Assembly: GCA_017395425.1 (NCBI GenBank)
Contig: JAFPUM010000062.1
Location: 62,001-126,000, forward strand
Direction of reading: 5' to 3'
Length of the DNA: 64,000 bases
DNA from: Clostridia bacterium
GTDB lineage: Bacteria > Bacillota > Clostridia > Oscillospirales > Acutalibacteraceae
The position numbers and the translations under genes are program-made. Below are positions 23,511-33,368 of the stretch, one piece after another. Numbering within the stretch: position 1 is the stretch's first letter; every line of letters starts with the position of its first letter. A model generated the notes under the pieces. That model ran no database searches. It saw only the letters and a program-made list of their open reading frames with translations, and had not been told where the DNA came from.

Positions 23511-24240
23511 GACATCGGAAGCACTGCGGCAGCGCATGAGCGATGTGGAAGAAAATTACCGGCACATCCGTGAAAGGATTGCCGAAGCCGCTATACAATC
23601 GGGACGGACGCCGGAGGACGTCACCCTCATGGCTGTCACCAAAACCGTCCCCGTGGAAGTCATCAATCACGCGCTCTCGCTCGGCATCGACTATATGGGC
23701 GAAAACCGCGTGCAGGAATTCAATGCCAAATACGACGCGCTGAACAAGGAAGACAAACACCTTCATCTGATCGGTCATCTCCAGACCAACAAGGTCAGGC
23801 AGATTGTCGGACGGGTGGAGATGATTCAATCGGTCGATTCCGCCCGCGTGGCAGCCGCTATTGCTTCCCGGAGTGAGGAACTCGGTATTGTCACCGACGT
23901 GCTGGTGGAGGTGAATATCGGGCGGGAAGCCAATAAATCCGGCGTACTCCCCGAAGCCGCGTGGGAACTCATTGATGAAATACGCTCTTATAATGGTATA
24001 AATATACAAGGAATCATGGCAATTCCCCCCGCGGATTGCGAAATCATACAAACCAGACGATATTTTGAAGAAATATACAAACTGTTTATTGACATTGGGA
24101 ACAAAAAAATCCATAATAGTAATTATGCAATGCGTTGCCTGTCGATGGGTATGTCGGCTGACTACGCCGAGGCGATTCTCGAAGGCGCAACGATGGTACG
24201 CGTGGGATCGGCTCTCTTTGGCAAACGCATCTATCACTGA
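23488..24240 (+). CDS. ylmE: PLP homeostasis protein, YggS/YlmE
   Basis: A 250-residue single-domain PLP-binding barrel (PROSC family) that buffers pyridoxal phosphate; it has no known catalytic product. The PLP lysine lies in LMAVTKTVP, and GENRVQEF, HLIGHLQTNKV, the glycine/Ser region LSMGMSADYAEAI and GATMVRVGSALFG are seen. The ATG at 23488 behind GGAAGGAAAGGG is the likely start, overlapping the end of the HlyD-like gene; an in-frame ATG at 23536 is also possible. It is directly before sepF, the conserved ylmE-ylmF order of Gram-positive division clusters. The 3' third uses more A/T-rich codons than its neighbours. Confidence 0.9.
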   Translation: MQEKSLTETSEALRQRMSDVEENYRHIRERIAEAAIQSGRTPEDVTLMAVTKTVPVEVINHALSLGIDYMGENRVQEFNAKYDALNKEDKHLHLIGHLQTNKVRQIVGRVEMIQSVDSARVAAAIASRSEELGIVTDVLVEVNIGREANKSGVLPEAAWELIDEIRSYNGINIQGIMAIPPADCEIIQTRRYFEEIYKLFIDIGNKKIHNSNYAMRCLSMGMSADYAEAILEGATMVRVGSALFGKRIYH

Positions 24241-24287
24241 TATGACGGGATAGAAACGCACATCACACATATGGAGGTAATTTTCTT

Positions 24288-24836
24288 ATGGCATTCTGGA
24301 ACAAAGCAAAGAAGAACAATTTTTATGACGACGTGGACGCCACCGAAGGGGAATTTGACGATTATTCGGACGGCTACGGCGAAGAAGAGGAAACGGATGA
24401 ATTCGGTAACGAACCATATATGGAACGCAATTTCAACGAGGCACCTCCCGCCCAGCCCCAGCAGAACACTTCTGCCAGAAGACAGACCTATGCGGCTGCG
24501 CCCAAATCCGGCAGCAGTTCTCCCGAAGGTCGCGTACTGAATATTCACGCCACTGCGCAGCTGCAGGTGATTATCCGCAAACCCGAAACGCTGGAAGAAG
24601 CATATGAAATCGCTGACAGCCTGCTCGAACGCCACACGGTGGTCATCAATCTCGAAAACACCAACAAGGAAGTGGGACGCCGTATTCTGGACTTCCTCGG
24701 CGGCGTTGCCTATGCCAACCGCGGCGCACTGACCAAGGTGGCGCATTCCACCTTTATGGTCACGCCCTACAACGTCGGCATCATCGGTCAGGACGTCATC
24801 GGCGAACTGGAAAACAGCGGCGTCTTCTTCGGATAA
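24288..24836 (+). CDS. sepF: Cell division protein SepF
   Basis: A 182-residue FtsZ-associated protein that shapes the septal ring and tethers FtsZ to the membrane. It has a short amphipathic start (MAFWNKAKKN), an acidic Pro/Gln-rich linker (residues 15-78) and the SepF core from about 80 with QVIIRKPETLEEA, HTVVINLENTNKEVGRRILDFLGG and the end TPYNVGIIGQDV. It is longer than B. subtilis SepF because of the linker. It is placed between ylmE and ylmH with divIVA close by, as in most Firmicutes. A GGAGGT ribosome site precedes it. Confidence 0.93.
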   Translation: MAFWNKAKKNNFYDDVDATEGEFDDYSDGYGEEEETDEFGNEPYMERNFNEAPPAQPQQNTSARRQTYAAAPKSGSSSPEGRVLNIHATAQLQVIIRKPETLEEAYEIADSLLERHTVVINLENTNKEVGRRILDFLGGVAYANRGALTKVAHSTFMVTPYNVGIIGQDVIGELENSGVFFG

Positions 24837-24851
24837 GCGGGAGACACATCT

Positions 24852-25631
24852 GTGAAACAATCTCCGAACGGTCACCCTTCCGGCGTTTCGCCCGACGCGG
24901 GTCTGCTGTCCGCACAGTTGAAGGACGCGGTGTTTCTCTGCCGCAAACGCGGCACGCCGGTTTTTACCGCTTTTCTGACGGAAGCGGAGCAGACCGCCGC
25001 AACGGACTTCCTGCGGCGACAGGATATTAACCGGCTGCTGTACGGCGGATTTGAGGAAGCCGAACGCCGTATGCTCGGCGTATTTCCCGACTTTATGTCC
25101 CCGTCGCCTGATGAATTTCCCATCGACGCCGTGACTGTCACCTGCCGGAAATCCGAAAAGCCCGAACACCGCAGCGTCCTTGGCACGCTCATGGCGCAGG
25201 GCATCGAGCGGAACTGCCTTGGCGATATTCTCATTGAAGAAGGACGGTGCGTATTCTTCTGCCGTCCCACCGTCACGCGTGCGCTGCTTGACAACGTCAC
25301 AAAAATCGGCGGTATGGGCGTAACGCTCACGCCGGGCTGCCAGTTCCCGCTGCCGACCGCACACGGGTTCCGCGCTGTCACTGAAACGGTGGCTTCGGCA
25401 CGGTTGGACTGCATTGTGGCCGCTCTTTGCGGCGTGGGACGTGCGCAGGCAGAAGAATGGATTTCCGCCGGGCAGGTTCTTATCCGCTCGGTGGAATGCA
25501 AAAAGGTTTCGCAGCAGGTGCGCGAGGGCGACACGGTCACCGTCCGGGGCAAGGGCAAATTTGTGATTGACGACATGGGAGACGTCACCCGCAAGGGAAG
25601 ACTGATACTGTCTGCCCGAAAATATGTATAA
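24852..25631 (+). CDS. ylmH: YlmH-like S4-domain RNA-binding protein
   Basis: A 259-residue YlmH-type protein starting at GTG. The N-terminal and middle domains contain AATDFLRRQDI and a GTLMAQGIERNCLGDILIE motif typical of the family. The C-terminal S4 RNA-binding domain (about 185-250) has RLDCIVAALCGVGRAQAEEW and REGDTVTVRGKGKF. In B. subtilis YlmH acts on stalled ribosomes by binding obstructed 50S subunits. It is directly between sepF and divIVA. ylmG, often present here, is missing from this cluster. Confidence 0.88.
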   Translation: MKQSPNGHPSGVSPDAGLLSAQLKDAVFLCRKRGTPVFTAFLTEAEQTAATDFLRRQDINRLLYGGFEEAERRMLGVFPDFMSPSPDEFPIDAVTVTCRKSEKPEHRSVLGTLMAQGIERNCLGDILIEEGRCVFFCRPTVTRALLDNVTKIGGMGVTLTPGCQFPLPTAHGFRAVTETVASARLDCIVAALCGVGRAQAEEWISAGQVLIRSVECKKVSQQVREGDTVTVRGKGKFVIDDMGDVTRKGRLILSARKYV

Positions 25632-25665
25632 TAGATTCACGATGTTATAGAAGGAGGTCGGTACA

Positions 25666-26793
25666 GTGCTTACCCTGAACGAAATCAGAAACGTCAATTT
25701 CAGAAAATCCAATTTCGGCGGCTACCGTGCCGAGGACGTGGAAGCCTTCATCGACGAAGTGCAGCTTTCCTACGACTCGCTGCTCAAGGAAAATGCCGAA
25801 CTGCTCAAGCGCCTTGAAAGCCTGACCGCAAAGCTGGAGGAATATCAGATGGAGGAGGACTCCATCCGCAACGCCCTCATGAACGCCCAGAAAGTCGGTG
25901 ACGCTTCGCTCCGCGACGCCAAGCACAAGGCGGAAATCATTCTCAAGGATGCTACCATCAAGGCGGAAAAAATCGTTTCCAACGCACAGATGGAAATACA
26001 CCGCGAACGCGATGTCATCGAACGTATGCAGCGCGACATTGCCGATTTCAAAGCGCGGCTGCTCAAATCCTACAAGGATCACCTCACCCTCATCAACAGC
26101 ATTCCCTCCGAGGACATCATGCGCCCCGATACCCGCGACGCACTCGGCGCCGTCCCTATGCTCGACCGGGACGCCCCCTATTCCTCCTCCCGCCGCGACA
26201 CTTTTGACAGCCGCGACAGCTACGGAAGCCGAGACAGCTATGATACACGCGACAGCTATGATACACGCGACAGCTATGATACACGCGACAGCTATGATAC
26301 ACGCGACAGCTATCCACCTGCCGCCGACAGCGGTTATGGCGACAGCCGTCAGGATTACGCTCTCCCCGACAACGCTGACAGCAGCGATACGGCATCCTAT
26401 ACGCCCGACGAACAGCCCATTCTCCCCCGTGAACGCATCGGACAGTCCCGCGGCGGCTTCACGGTGAATATCGACGACAGCGCTCCTGCCGCTGCCACCA
26501 CTACCCTTCCCCCGCCTGCCCGCAGCAGCGAACAGCGTTTCCCCTCTTTTGACAACTCCCCCCGTCAGAGCTATGACGACACCCGGCGCGGTGCCGCCAA
26601 CTTCGACCGCACGCCCATCAGCGGCGGTGACTTCGGCGATTTCAGCAGCAGTGCGGGCAGTCAGACCGACCCCGCCAGCCTGATCACCGCGGGCGGACGC
26701 AGAAGTACCGACGATTTCAGTGCTCCCGCCTATGACACCGGCAGCGGCGGCTACGACGACGACCGCAGCAGCTTCCGTCGGAAGTTCAGTTGA
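25666..26793 (+). CDS. divIVA: DivIVA-domain protein with tandem-repeat tail
   Basis: A 375-residue polar/septal coiled-coil scaffold starting at GTG behind AAGGAGG. The membrane-binding DivIVA head is clear (FRKSNFGGYRAEDVEAFIDE, residues 12-31), followed by coiled coil to about residue 155. The remaining 220 residues are low-complexity, Asp/Ser/Tyr/Arg-rich and probably disordered. They include four identical RDSYDT-type units encoded by perfect 18-base repeats at 26233-26304. Typical DivIVA is about 160-230 residues, so the tail is unusual. Position between ylmH and ileS is the standard one. The tail could be a phosphorylated or partner-binding linker (inference). Confidence 0.9.
   Translation: MLTLNEIRNVNFRKSNFGGYRAEDVEAFIDEVQLSYDSLLKENAELLKRLESLTAKLEEYQMEEDSIRNALMNAQKVGDASLRDAKHKAEIILKDATIKAEKIVSNAQMEIHRERDVIERMQRDIADFKARLLKSYKDHLTLINSIPSEDIMRPDTRDALGAVPMLDRDAPYSSSRRDTFDSRDSYGSRDSYDTRDSYDTRDSYDTRDSYDTRDSYPPAADSGYGDSRQDYALPDNADSSDTASYTPDEQPILPRERIGQSRGGFTVNIDDSAPAAATTTLPPPARSSEQRFPSFDNSPRQSYDDTRRGAANFDRTPISGGDFGDFSSSAGSQTDPASLITAGGRRSTDDFSAPAYDTGSGGYDDDRSSFRRKFS
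26233..26304 (+). repeat. Four perfect 18-base tandem repeats inside divIVA
   Basis: The unit GACAGCTATGATACACGC is repeated four times without a mismatch, with a degenerate unit before (26215-26232) and a partial one after. Being a multiple of three, copy changes keep the frame. Confidence 0.9.
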
Positions 26794-26875
26794 TTGCCTG
26801 TCAGCACCGCAAACCCATCGCCCGTCTGATATATCATCATAAAAAGATTTCATTAATGAAAGAAGGCTATTCCCA

Positions 26876-29671
26876 ATGAGCCAGGATTATAATACCACGC
26901 TCAATCTCCCCGAAACCGAATTTCCCATGCGCGGCAACCTTCCCAAGCGGGAACCCGAAATGCTGCTGCAATGGGAACAGAAGGATATCTATCACCGCAT
27001 TCTCAAAAGAACCGACGGAAGACCCAAGTTTGTCCTGCACGACGGTCCTCCCTATGCCAACGGCGACATTCACCTCGGCACCGCGATGAACAAGGTGCTC
27101 AAGGATTTTATCGTCCGCTATAAGAATATGGCGGGCTTCAGCGCTCCCTTCGTCCCCGGCTGGGATACCCACGGTCTGCCCACCGAACTCAAGGCGCGAA
27201 AAGCCGCCGGTTTCGAGAAGGCTTCCAAGATGTCCGACCTCGAACTCCGCGCCATGTGCCGCGACTTCGTTATGGGCTACATCGACGACCAGCGCAGCCA
27301 GTTCAAGCGTCTGGGCAACATCGGCGAGTGGGATGATCCCTACATCACCCTGCTGCCCAAGTTTGAGGAAAAGCAGATCGAAATCTTCGCGGAAATGGCG
27401 TGCAACGGTCAGATTTACAAAGGTCTGAAACCGGTCTACTGGTGCCCCGACTGTCAGACCGCACTCGCGGAAGCCGAAATCGAATATTCCGAAGACCCCT
27501 GCGTGTCGGTCTTCGTCAAGTTCCCTGTCGCCGACGACCTCGGGAAATTTGAGGCGCTCGGCATCGACAAGGACAACACCTACTTTGTCATCTGGACCAC
27601 CACTACATGGACCCTCCCCGGCAACCTCGCCATCTGCCTCGGCCCCAGATACACCTACAAATTCATCAGGGCGGGCAAGGAAACCTACATCATGGCGGAC
27701 GGTCTTTATGAAGAGGCGCTCTCCCTCGCCGGCATCACCGATTACGAAATCGTCGGTGAAATGCTCGGCAGCGAGATGGAATACATGAAGGCGCAGCATC
27801 CCTTCCTTGACCGGACTTCCCTCATCATTGTGGGCGACCATGTCACGCTGGAATCCGGCACCGGCTGCGTCCATACCGCGCCCGGTTTCGGTGTGGATGA
27901 CTTCAACGTCTGCAACAGGTATCCCGAAGTGGGCATTGTGGTATCTGTCGATGCCAACGGCGTGCTGACCGAAGAAGCCGGTCAGTTCGCGGGTCTTTCC
28001 ACCGAGGACGCCAACAAAGCCATTGCCATTCACATGGACAAAACCGGCTTCCTCTTCGCCTCCCAGAGAATCAAGCATAAGTATCCCCACTGCTGGCGCT
28101 GCAAACAGCCCGTACTCTTCCGCGCGACCGAACAGTGGTTCTGCTCGGTGGACAGCTTCAAGGATAAAGCCATCGAAGCCATCAACACCGTGGACTGGGT
28201 GACGGCATGGGGCAAGGAACGCATCACCCAGATGGTGCGCGACAGAAGCGACTGGTGCATCAGCCGTCAGAGACGCTGGGGCGTGCCGATTCCGATCTTC
28301 TACTGCAAGAACTGCGGCAAGCCGCACATCAAGAAGGAAACCATTCTCGCCGTTGCCAAGCTGTTTGGCGAATTCGGCTCCGACGTGTGGTACGCTCGCG
28401 ACGCCAAAGACCTCCTTCCCGCCGGTACTGCCTGTGAATACTGCGGCGGCACCGACTTTGACAAGGAAAAGGACATCATGGACGTCTGGTTTGACAGCGG
28501 CGTAACCCACGCGGCAGTCTGCGACGTGCGTCCCGAACTCACATGGCCGGCGGATCTCTATCTCGAAGGCGCCGATCAGTACAGAGGCTGGTTCCAGTCC
28601 TCACTGCTGACCTCCGTCGCGTGGCGCGGCGTGGCGCCTTACAAGGCAGTGCTGACCCACGGCTGGGTCGTGGACGGCAAGGGCGAAAAAATGTCCAAGT
28701 CGCTGGGCAACGGCATTCTCCCCCGCGAGGTTGTGGACAAATACGGCGCGGATATCCTGCGTCTGTGGGTCGCCTCGTCGGATTATCAGGTAGATGTGAG
28801 AATCTCCAATGACATTCTCAAGCAGCTCTCCGAATCCTACCGCAAAATCCGCAACACTGCCCGGTTCATGCTCAGCAACCTCTATGACTTCAACCCTGAA
28901 TTCGATATGGTGCAGATGTGGGAATTCTCCCCCATCGACCGCTGGGCGATCATGAAGCTCAATGAGCTCAACAAGACCTGCCGCGAGGCATATGACCGCT
29001 ACGAATTCCATCAGGTCTATCATGCCATCATCAAATTCTGCGTGGTGGATATGTCCAACTTCTACCTCGACGTCATCAAGGACAGACTCTACTGCGACGG
29101 CAAATACAGCATGTCCCGCTGCTCGGCGCAGACCGTCATGTATATGATTCTCGACGCCATGACCCGTCTGCTCGCGCCGATTCTCGCCTATACCTGTGAG
29201 GAAATCTGGCAGTATATGCCCCACACCCGCACTGATATCCTCGAATCCGTGCTGCTCAACGACATGCCCATGCAGGTCTGGGGCGTAAAGTACGATGAGC
29301 AATTCGCGGCGGATTGGGACAGAATCCACGCCGTGCGCGACGACGTGCAGCGCGCGCTCGAAGTCGCCCGTAAAGACAAGCGCATCGGCAAATCGCTCGA
29401 AGCCGTGGTCACGCTCTACTGTGACGGCGAACTGAAGGAATTCCTCGAATCCAACGCCAACATTCTGGAAGACGTGTTTATCGTATCCGGCGTGAAGATC
29501 GTCAGCGGCACCTGCGACGAGAACCCCTGCGATGTGGAAGGTCTGGGCATCTCCGTCTCCGTGGCGGAAGGCGCCAAGTGCGAACGCTGCTGGAAGCATT
29601 CCGACGACGTGGGCGAGGACAACGAGCATCCCACCCTCTGCCGCCGCTGCGCGGAGGTTGTCAGAGGATAA
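26876..29671 (+). CDS. ileS: Isoleucyl-tRNA synthetase
   Basis: A 931-residue class I synthetase charging tRNA-Ile. The HIGH-type motif is in [15 protein letters not shown] (about 57-71), the CP1 editing domain has [10 protein letters not shown] and [12 protein letters not shown], and the signature [10 protein letters not shown] is at about 601-610. The tRNA-binding C terminus ends with the zinc site CERCW...CRRC. This is the bacterial zinc-finger form. The ribosome site AAGAAGG precedes the ATG. No T-box leader is seen in the 82 bases after divIVA, so control by uncharged tRNA is not evident here. Confidence 0.96.
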   Translation: MSQDYNTTLNLPETEFPMRGNLPKREPEMLLQWEQKDIYHRILKRTDGRPKFVLHDGPPYANGDIHLGTAMNKVLKDFIVRYKNMAGFSAPFVPGWDTHGLPTELKARKAAGFEKASKMSDLELRAMCRDFVMGYIDDQRSQFKRLGNIGEWDDPYITLLPKFEEKQIEIFAEMACNGQIYKGLKPVYWCPDCQTALAEAEIEYSEDPCVSVFVKFPVADDLGKFEALGIDKDNTYFVIWTTTTWTLPGNLAICLGPRYTYKFIRAGKETYIMADGLYEEALSLAGITDYEIVGEMLGSEMEYMKAQHPFLDRTSLIIVGDHVTLESGTGCVHTAPGFGVDDFNVCNRYPEVGIVVSVDANGVLTEEAGQFAGLSTEDANKAIAIHMDKTGFLFASQRIKHKYPHCWRCKQPVLFRATEQWFCSVDSFKDKAIEAINTVDWVTAWGKERITQMVRDRSDWCISRQRRWGVPIPIFYCKNCGKPHIKKETILAVAKLFGEFGSDVWYARDAKDLLPAGTACEYCGGTDFDKEKDIMDVWFDSGVTHAAVCDVRPELTWPADLYLEGADQYRGWFQSSLLTSVAWRGVAPYKAVLTHGWVVDGKGEKMSKSLGNGILPREVVDKYGADILRLWVASSDYQVDVRISNDILKQLSESYRKIRNTARFMLSNLYDFNPEFDMVQMWEFSPIDRWAIMKLNELNKTCREAYDRYEFHQVYHAIIKFCVVDMSNFYLDVIKDRLYCDGKYSMSRCSAQTVMYMILDAMTRLLAPILAYTCEEIWQYMPHTRTDILESVLLNDMPMQVWGVKYDEQFAADWDRIHAVRDDVQRALEVARKDKRIGKSLEAVVTLYCDGELKEFLESNANILEDVFIVSGVKIVSGTCDENPCDVEGLGISVSVAEGAKCERCWKHSDDVGEDNEHPTLCRRCAEVVRG

Positions 29672-29719
29672 CCGGTTTCCTTCCCCATCTGAACAACACA
29701 GACAAATGAGGATTTAACA

Positions 29720-30241
29720 ATGATTGCATCCCTTCTTGCACTGGCGGCTGTCGTATTGCTCACGGCAGCCGACCAGATCACCAAGCTGCTGGTGATGAAG
29801 CATTTCACGGTGGGCGAATCTCACCATGTCATCGGCGGTCTGCTGGACTTCACCTATGTGCAGAACCGCGGCGCCGCCTTCGGTATGCTGTCCAGTCAGC
29901 GGTGGTTTTTCATGCTCATCACGGTTGTCATTATGGCGGCTGTGGTATACGGCTGGTTCAAAGGGTACTTCCACCATATCACCGGCCGCATCGCCGCGGT
30001 ACTCATCGTGGCAGGCGGTCTGGGCAACATGATCGACCGCGTGCGGCTGGGCTATGTGGTGGATTTTATCGACGTCAGTCCGCTCTTCTCTTTCGCGGTG
30101 TTCAATGTGGCGGACTGCTGCGTCACCGTCGGCGCCGGACTGCTCATGGTGTTCATTCTCTTTTTTCTGGACGAACAAAAACTGCGCTTTGAAAATCCCT
30201 TCACCCGCTGGCTGTCTTCCCAAAAGACGGGAAAGGATTAA
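29720..30241 (+). CDS. lspA: Lipoprotein signal peptidase
   Basis: A 173-residue, four-span membrane aspartyl protease that cleaves prolipoproteins before the acylated Cys. The catalytic pair is visible as Asp115 in GYVVDFIDV and Asp132 in FNVADCCVTVG. Other conserved pieces are TAADQITKLLV, YVQNRGAAFG and GGLGNMIDRV. It follows ileS directly, as in many bacteria, and precedes the pseudouridine synthase by 6 bases. The lipoprotein at 12734-14215 would be among its substrates. Confidence 0.95.
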   Translation: MIASLLALAAVVLLTAADQITKLLVMKHFTVGESHHVIGGLLDFTYVQNRGAAFGMLSSQRWFFMLITVVIMAAVVYGWFKGYFHHITGRIAAVLIVAGGLGNMIDRVRLGYVVDFIDVSPLFSFAVFNVADCCVTVGAGLLMVFILFFLDEQKLRFENPFTRWLSSQKTGKD

Positions 30242-30247
30242 CCGCGC

Positions 30248-31231
30248 ATGGAAGATTTGTATTTCAGCGATCTGTCGGAGACCGGCGTCTCCGACAGATC
30301 GTACCGTTTTCTATTGGAAAATGACGGCTCCCGGCTGGACAAAACCCTCGCGGAACTGCTGCCCGACCTGACCCGCTCCTACCTCCAGAAGCTCATCGAA
30401 CATGGCGCGGTTACAGTCAACGGAAAATCCGCCGACAAAAAGACCAAGGTTCCCGCCGGCTGCGAAATCACCGTCACGCTGCCCGAAAACCGCAAGCCCG
30501 ATATACTGCCCGAAAACATTCCGCTCGACATTGCCTATGAGGACGACGACCTGCTGGTGGTCAACAAGCCCAAAGGCATGGTGGTTCACCCCGCGGCGGG
30601 TCATTACACCGGCACACTGGTCAACGCGCTGCTGTATCATTGCGGGGATTCACTCTCCGGCATCAACGGCGTGGAGCGTCCCGGCATCGTGCATCGTATC
30701 GACATGATGACCAGCGGACTGCTCATCGTCGCCAAAAACGATTTTGCCCACCGCTCCCTCGCGGAACAGATCAAGGAGCACAGCTTCACGCGGCGGTATG
30801 AGGCGGTTGTTGTGGGAAATCTGCGGGAGGACAGCGGCACTGTCAACGCCCCTATCGGGCGTCACCCCGTCGATCGCAAGAAGATGGCGGTCACGGACAG
30901 AAACAGCCGCTCCGCTGTCACCCATTATGACGTGTTGCAGCGCTTCGGCGGCATGAACGGAGAATCCTCCTACACCCATCTCCGCCTCACACTTGAAACC
31001 GGACGCACCCATCAGATCCGCGTGCATATGGCATATCTCGGACACCCGGTGGTGTGCGACCCCGTTTACGGCAGCACACGGCAGCAGTTTGCCTGCTGCG
31101 ATGGTCAGTGCCTTCATGCGCGGGAAATCGCGTTTGTGCATCCGCGCACCGGTCAGACCCTCTCGCTCACCTCTTCCCTGCCCGACTATTTCCATGCTGT
31201 TTTGCATAAATTAGCGGCGCGCGCGGAATAA
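30248..31231 (+). CDS. rluD: RluD-type rRNA pseudouridine synthase
   Basis: A 327-residue RluA/RluD-family enzyme. The N-terminal S4 domain (about 27-75) contains GSRLDKTLAELLP and YLQKLIEHGAVTVNGK. The catalytic domain has NKPKGMVVHPAAGH and the active Asp152 in GIVHRIDMMTSGLL, then TGRTHQIRVHMAYLGHPVVCDPVYG. It isomerises uridines of 23S rRNA helix 69 in characterised relatives; the exact sites here cannot be told. lspA-rluD is a conserved pair, and this gene ends the long run begun at mutS. No clear terminator follows. Confidence 0.9.
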   Translation: MEDLYFSDLSETGVSDRSYRFLLENDGSRLDKTLAELLPDLTRSYLQKLIEHGAVTVNGKSADKKTKVPAGCEITVTLPENRKPDILPENIPLDIAYEDDDLLVVNKPKGMVVHPAAGHYTGTLVNALLYHCGDSLSGINGVERPGIVHRIDMMTSGLLIVAKNDFAHRSLAEQIKEHSFTRRYEAVVVGNLREDSGTVNAPIGRHPVDRKKMAVTDRNSRSAVTHYDVLQRFGGMNGESSYTHLRLTLETGRTHQIRVHMAYLGHPVVCDPVYGSTRQQFACCDGQCLHAREIAFVHPRTGQTLSLTSSLPDYFHAVLHKLAARAE

Positions 31232-31286
31232 CTTTTGCCGCTATTGTAGATTTTCGCACGGATGATGTGATTTTTCTCCGATTTGC

Positions 31287-31317
31287 TTGACAAATCACTC
31301 CAAATGATAGATGATAT
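31287..31317 (+). promoter_or_regulatory. Possible transketolase promoter
   Basis: TTGACA at 31287-31292 is perfect, but the -10 is uncertain (GATGAT after 17 bases, or TGATAT at 31312-31317 after 19). Confidence 0.4.
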
Positions 31318-31412
31318 ATTCATAGAATTGGGTAGGAAGACGGGAATCCGCATCATTCGCGCGTTCCCGCCATTGAGATATTTTTTGCTTTTTTATAACA
31401 GGAGGCAGACAA

Positions 31413-32258
31413 ATGGAATTCAGCGAGAAGAAGCAGCTTTCCCTGCTGGCCTGCAAGGTCAGACAGCACATCATCGAGGGGACATTCCACGCCAAGAGCG
31501 GTCATCCCGGCGGCTCTCTCTCCGCCGCGGACGTGATTACATACCTGTACTTCCGGGAGATGAAGGTTGATCCCAAGAATCCCCAGTGGGAAGACAGAGA
31601 CCGCTTTGTACTCTCCAAGGGACACGCCGCTCCCGCGCTTTACGGCGCATTGGCAGTCAAGGGCTTCTTCCCCGAAGACGAAATCCAGAATCTCCGCAAG
31701 CCGTCCAGCTATCTGCAGGGACATCCCGATATGAAGGGCATTCCGGGTGTGGATATGTCCACCGGTTCTCTCGGACAGGGCGTTTCGTGTGCCGTCGGCA
31801 TGGCACTCGCCGGCAAGATTGCCAAGAAGGATTACCGCGTATATGCCGTACTGGGTGACGGCGAAATTCAGGAAGGACAGGTCTGGGAGGCGGCTATGTT
31901 CGCTTCTCACAAGAAGCTCGACAATCTCACTATTTTTATTGACAACAACAACCTTCAGATCGACGGCACCATGGACGAGGTCAACTCGCCCTATCCGATT
32001 CCCGAAAAGTTCCAGGCATTCGGCTGGCACACCGTGGAAATCGACGGTCATGACTTCGATCAGATCGAAGTGGCTGTCGCCGAGGCCAAAACCGTGACGG
32101 ACAAGCCCACGGCGGTTATCATGCACACCGTCAAGGGCAAGGGCGTTTCTTTTATGGAGCACCAGGTCGGCTGGCACGGCGTCGCCCCCAACGCGGAACA
32201 GTACGAGGCAGCCATGAACGAGCTGAAAGCGCAGTACAACGCTTTGGCGGCGGAATAA
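31413..32258 (+). CDS. Transketolase, N-terminal (thiamine-binding) subunit
   Basis: A 281-residue protein equal to the first third of transketolase, binding the thiamine diphosphate/Mg side: SGHPGGSLSAADV, DRFVLSKGHAAPALYGAL, GSLGQGVSCAVGMAL and the GDGE...N metal motif (VLGDGEIQEGQVWEAAM...DNNNLQIDG). The C-terminal half is encoded next, 19 bases on, so two chains form the enzyme that moves two-carbon units between sugars in the pentose phosphate pathway. Split transketolases are common in Clostridia and archaea. The AGGAGG ribosome site is strong. Confidence 0.93.
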   Translation: MEFSEKKQLSLLACKVRQHIIEGTFHAKSGHPGGSLSAADVITYLYFREMKVDPKNPQWEDRDRFVLSKGHAAPALYGALAVKGFFPEDEIQNLRKPSSYLQGHPDMKGIPGVDMSTGSLGQGVSCAVGMALAGKIAKKDYRVYAVLGDGEIQEGQVWEAAMFASHKKLDNLTIFIDNNNLQIDGTMDEVNSPYPIPEKFQAFGWHTVEIDGHDFDQIEVAVAEAKTVTDKPTAVIMHTVKGKGVSFMEHQVGWHGVAPNAEQYEAAMNELKAQYNALAAE

Positions 32259-32277
32259 GCAGGGAGGTTGACTGAAA

Positions 32278-33225
32278 ATGGCAGACGTTAAAAAAATTGC
32301 AACCCGTGAGGGTTATTCCGATACCCTTGTCGAACTCATCGACGAGATTCCCAATTTATATGTCTTTGACGCGGATTTAGCGGGCGCCACCAAGACTTCC
32401 AAGGTCAAGAAGGCTCACCCCGAACGCTTTTTCGACTGCGGCATCGCCGAGCAGAATATGATGAGCATCGCGGCGGGCATGGCAGCCTGCGGCAACGTGG
32501 TATTCGCCAGTTCCTTTGCGATGTTCGCTTCGGGACGTGCCTTTGAGCAGATCCGCAATTCCATCGCCTATCCCAAGCTCAATGTCAAGATCGGCGCAAC
32601 CCATGGCGGCATCTCCGTCGGCGAAGACGGCGCCACCCACCAGTGCTGCGAAGATATCTCCCTCATGCGCTCCATTCCGAACATGACGGTCATCGTCCCG
32701 GCGGACGACACCGAGGCAAGACTTGCCACGAGAGCCGTCGCGAAGATGTACGGTCCCTGCTACCTGCGCTTCGGCAGACTGGCGGTGCCAGTGGTCTTCG
32801 GCAGTGACTATCAGTTTGAGATCGGTAAGGGCGTGGTGCTGAGTGAAGGCGCTGATGTGACCATTATCGCCAACGGTCTGATGGTCGAAAAGGCGATTGA
32901 GGCGGGCAAGCTGCTCCATGAAGAAGGCATCTCTGCGCGTATCGTCAACATGGCAACCGTCAAACCGATCGACCGCGAACTGGTACTCGAAAGTGCCGCC
33001 AAGACCGGCGCCATTGTTACCGCTGAGGAACACAGCATCATCGGCGGTCTGGGCAGTGCGGTGTGCGAAGTGGTCTGTAAAGAGTGTCCCGTTCCCGTGC
33101 TTCGCGTGGGTGTGAACGACACCTTCGGCAAGAGCGGTTCCGCGGTGGAACTGCTTGACCTTTTCGGTCTCTCTGCCGCCAACATCGTCTCGCACGCCAA
33201 GAAAGCCATCGCGCTCAAAAAGTAA
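32278..33225 (+). CDS. Transketolase, C-terminal (pyrimidine-binding) subunit
   Basis: A 315-residue protein matching the middle and C-terminal domains of transketolase. The glutamate that activates thiamine is in CGIAEQNMMSIAAGMA, followed by THGGISVGEDGATHQ, YLRFGR and the C-terminal domain with ARIVNMATVKPID and AEEHSIIGGLGSA. It works as a pair with the preceding subunit. The same fold occurs in DXS and E1 subunits, but length and partner fit transketolase. A strong terminator follows the gene. Confidence 0.93.
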   Translation: MADVKKIATREGYSDTLVELIDEIPNLYVFDADLAGATKTSKVKKAHPERFFDCGIAEQNMMSIAAGMAACGNVVFASSFAMFASGRAFEQIRNSIAYPKLNVKIGATHGGISVGEDGATHQCCEDISLMRSIPNMTVIVPADDTEARLATRAVAKMYGPCYLRFGRLAVPVVFGSDYQFEIGKGVVLSEGADVTIIANGLMVEKAIEAGKLLHEEGISARIVNMATVKPIDRELVLESAAKTGAIVTAEEHSIIGGLGSAVCEVVCKECPVPVLRVGVNDTFGKSGSAVELLDLFGLSAANIVSHAKKAIALKK

Positions 33226-33254
33226 TGCTTTCATTTTCCTACTGACAACATGAA

Positions 33255-33297
33255 CCCCCTGCATTCGGAAGATTTTACCGGATGCAGGGGGATTTTT
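33255..33297 (+). terminator. Terminator after the transketolase genes
   Basis: CCCCCTGCAT (33255-33264) pairs with ATGCAGGGGG (33282-33291), followed by a T run. Confidence 0.9.
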
Positions 33298-33313
33298 CGG
33301 GCGCACGCAAAAG

Positions 33314-33359
33314 AAAAAGACCGCTGATCACCGTCAACACGGCAATCAGCGGTCTTTTT
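33314..33359. terminator. Bidirectional terminator between transketolase and tRNA-Pro
   Basis: AAAAAGACCGCTGAT (33314-33328) pairs with ATCAGCGGTCTTTTT (33345-33359). It has a T run on both strands, so it can end the minus-strand tRNA transcript and back up the terminator at 33255. Confidence 0.88.
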
Positions 33360-33368
33360 CATCATTGC

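Noticed and set aside
26233..26304. The 18-base repeats as a CRISPR
   Set aside because: Units are directly adjacent with no spacers and lie in the divIVA reading frame.
26794..26875. A T-box leader ahead of ileS
   Set aside because: Only 82 bases separate divIVA and ileS, with no terminator stem or T-box sequence visible.
30248..31231. Assignment of the pseudouridine synthase to RluC or RluA
   Set aside because: The S4 domain excludes RluA. RluC against RluD cannot be settled by eye, and the lspA-rluD neighbourhood favours RluD, so only the RluD type is stated.
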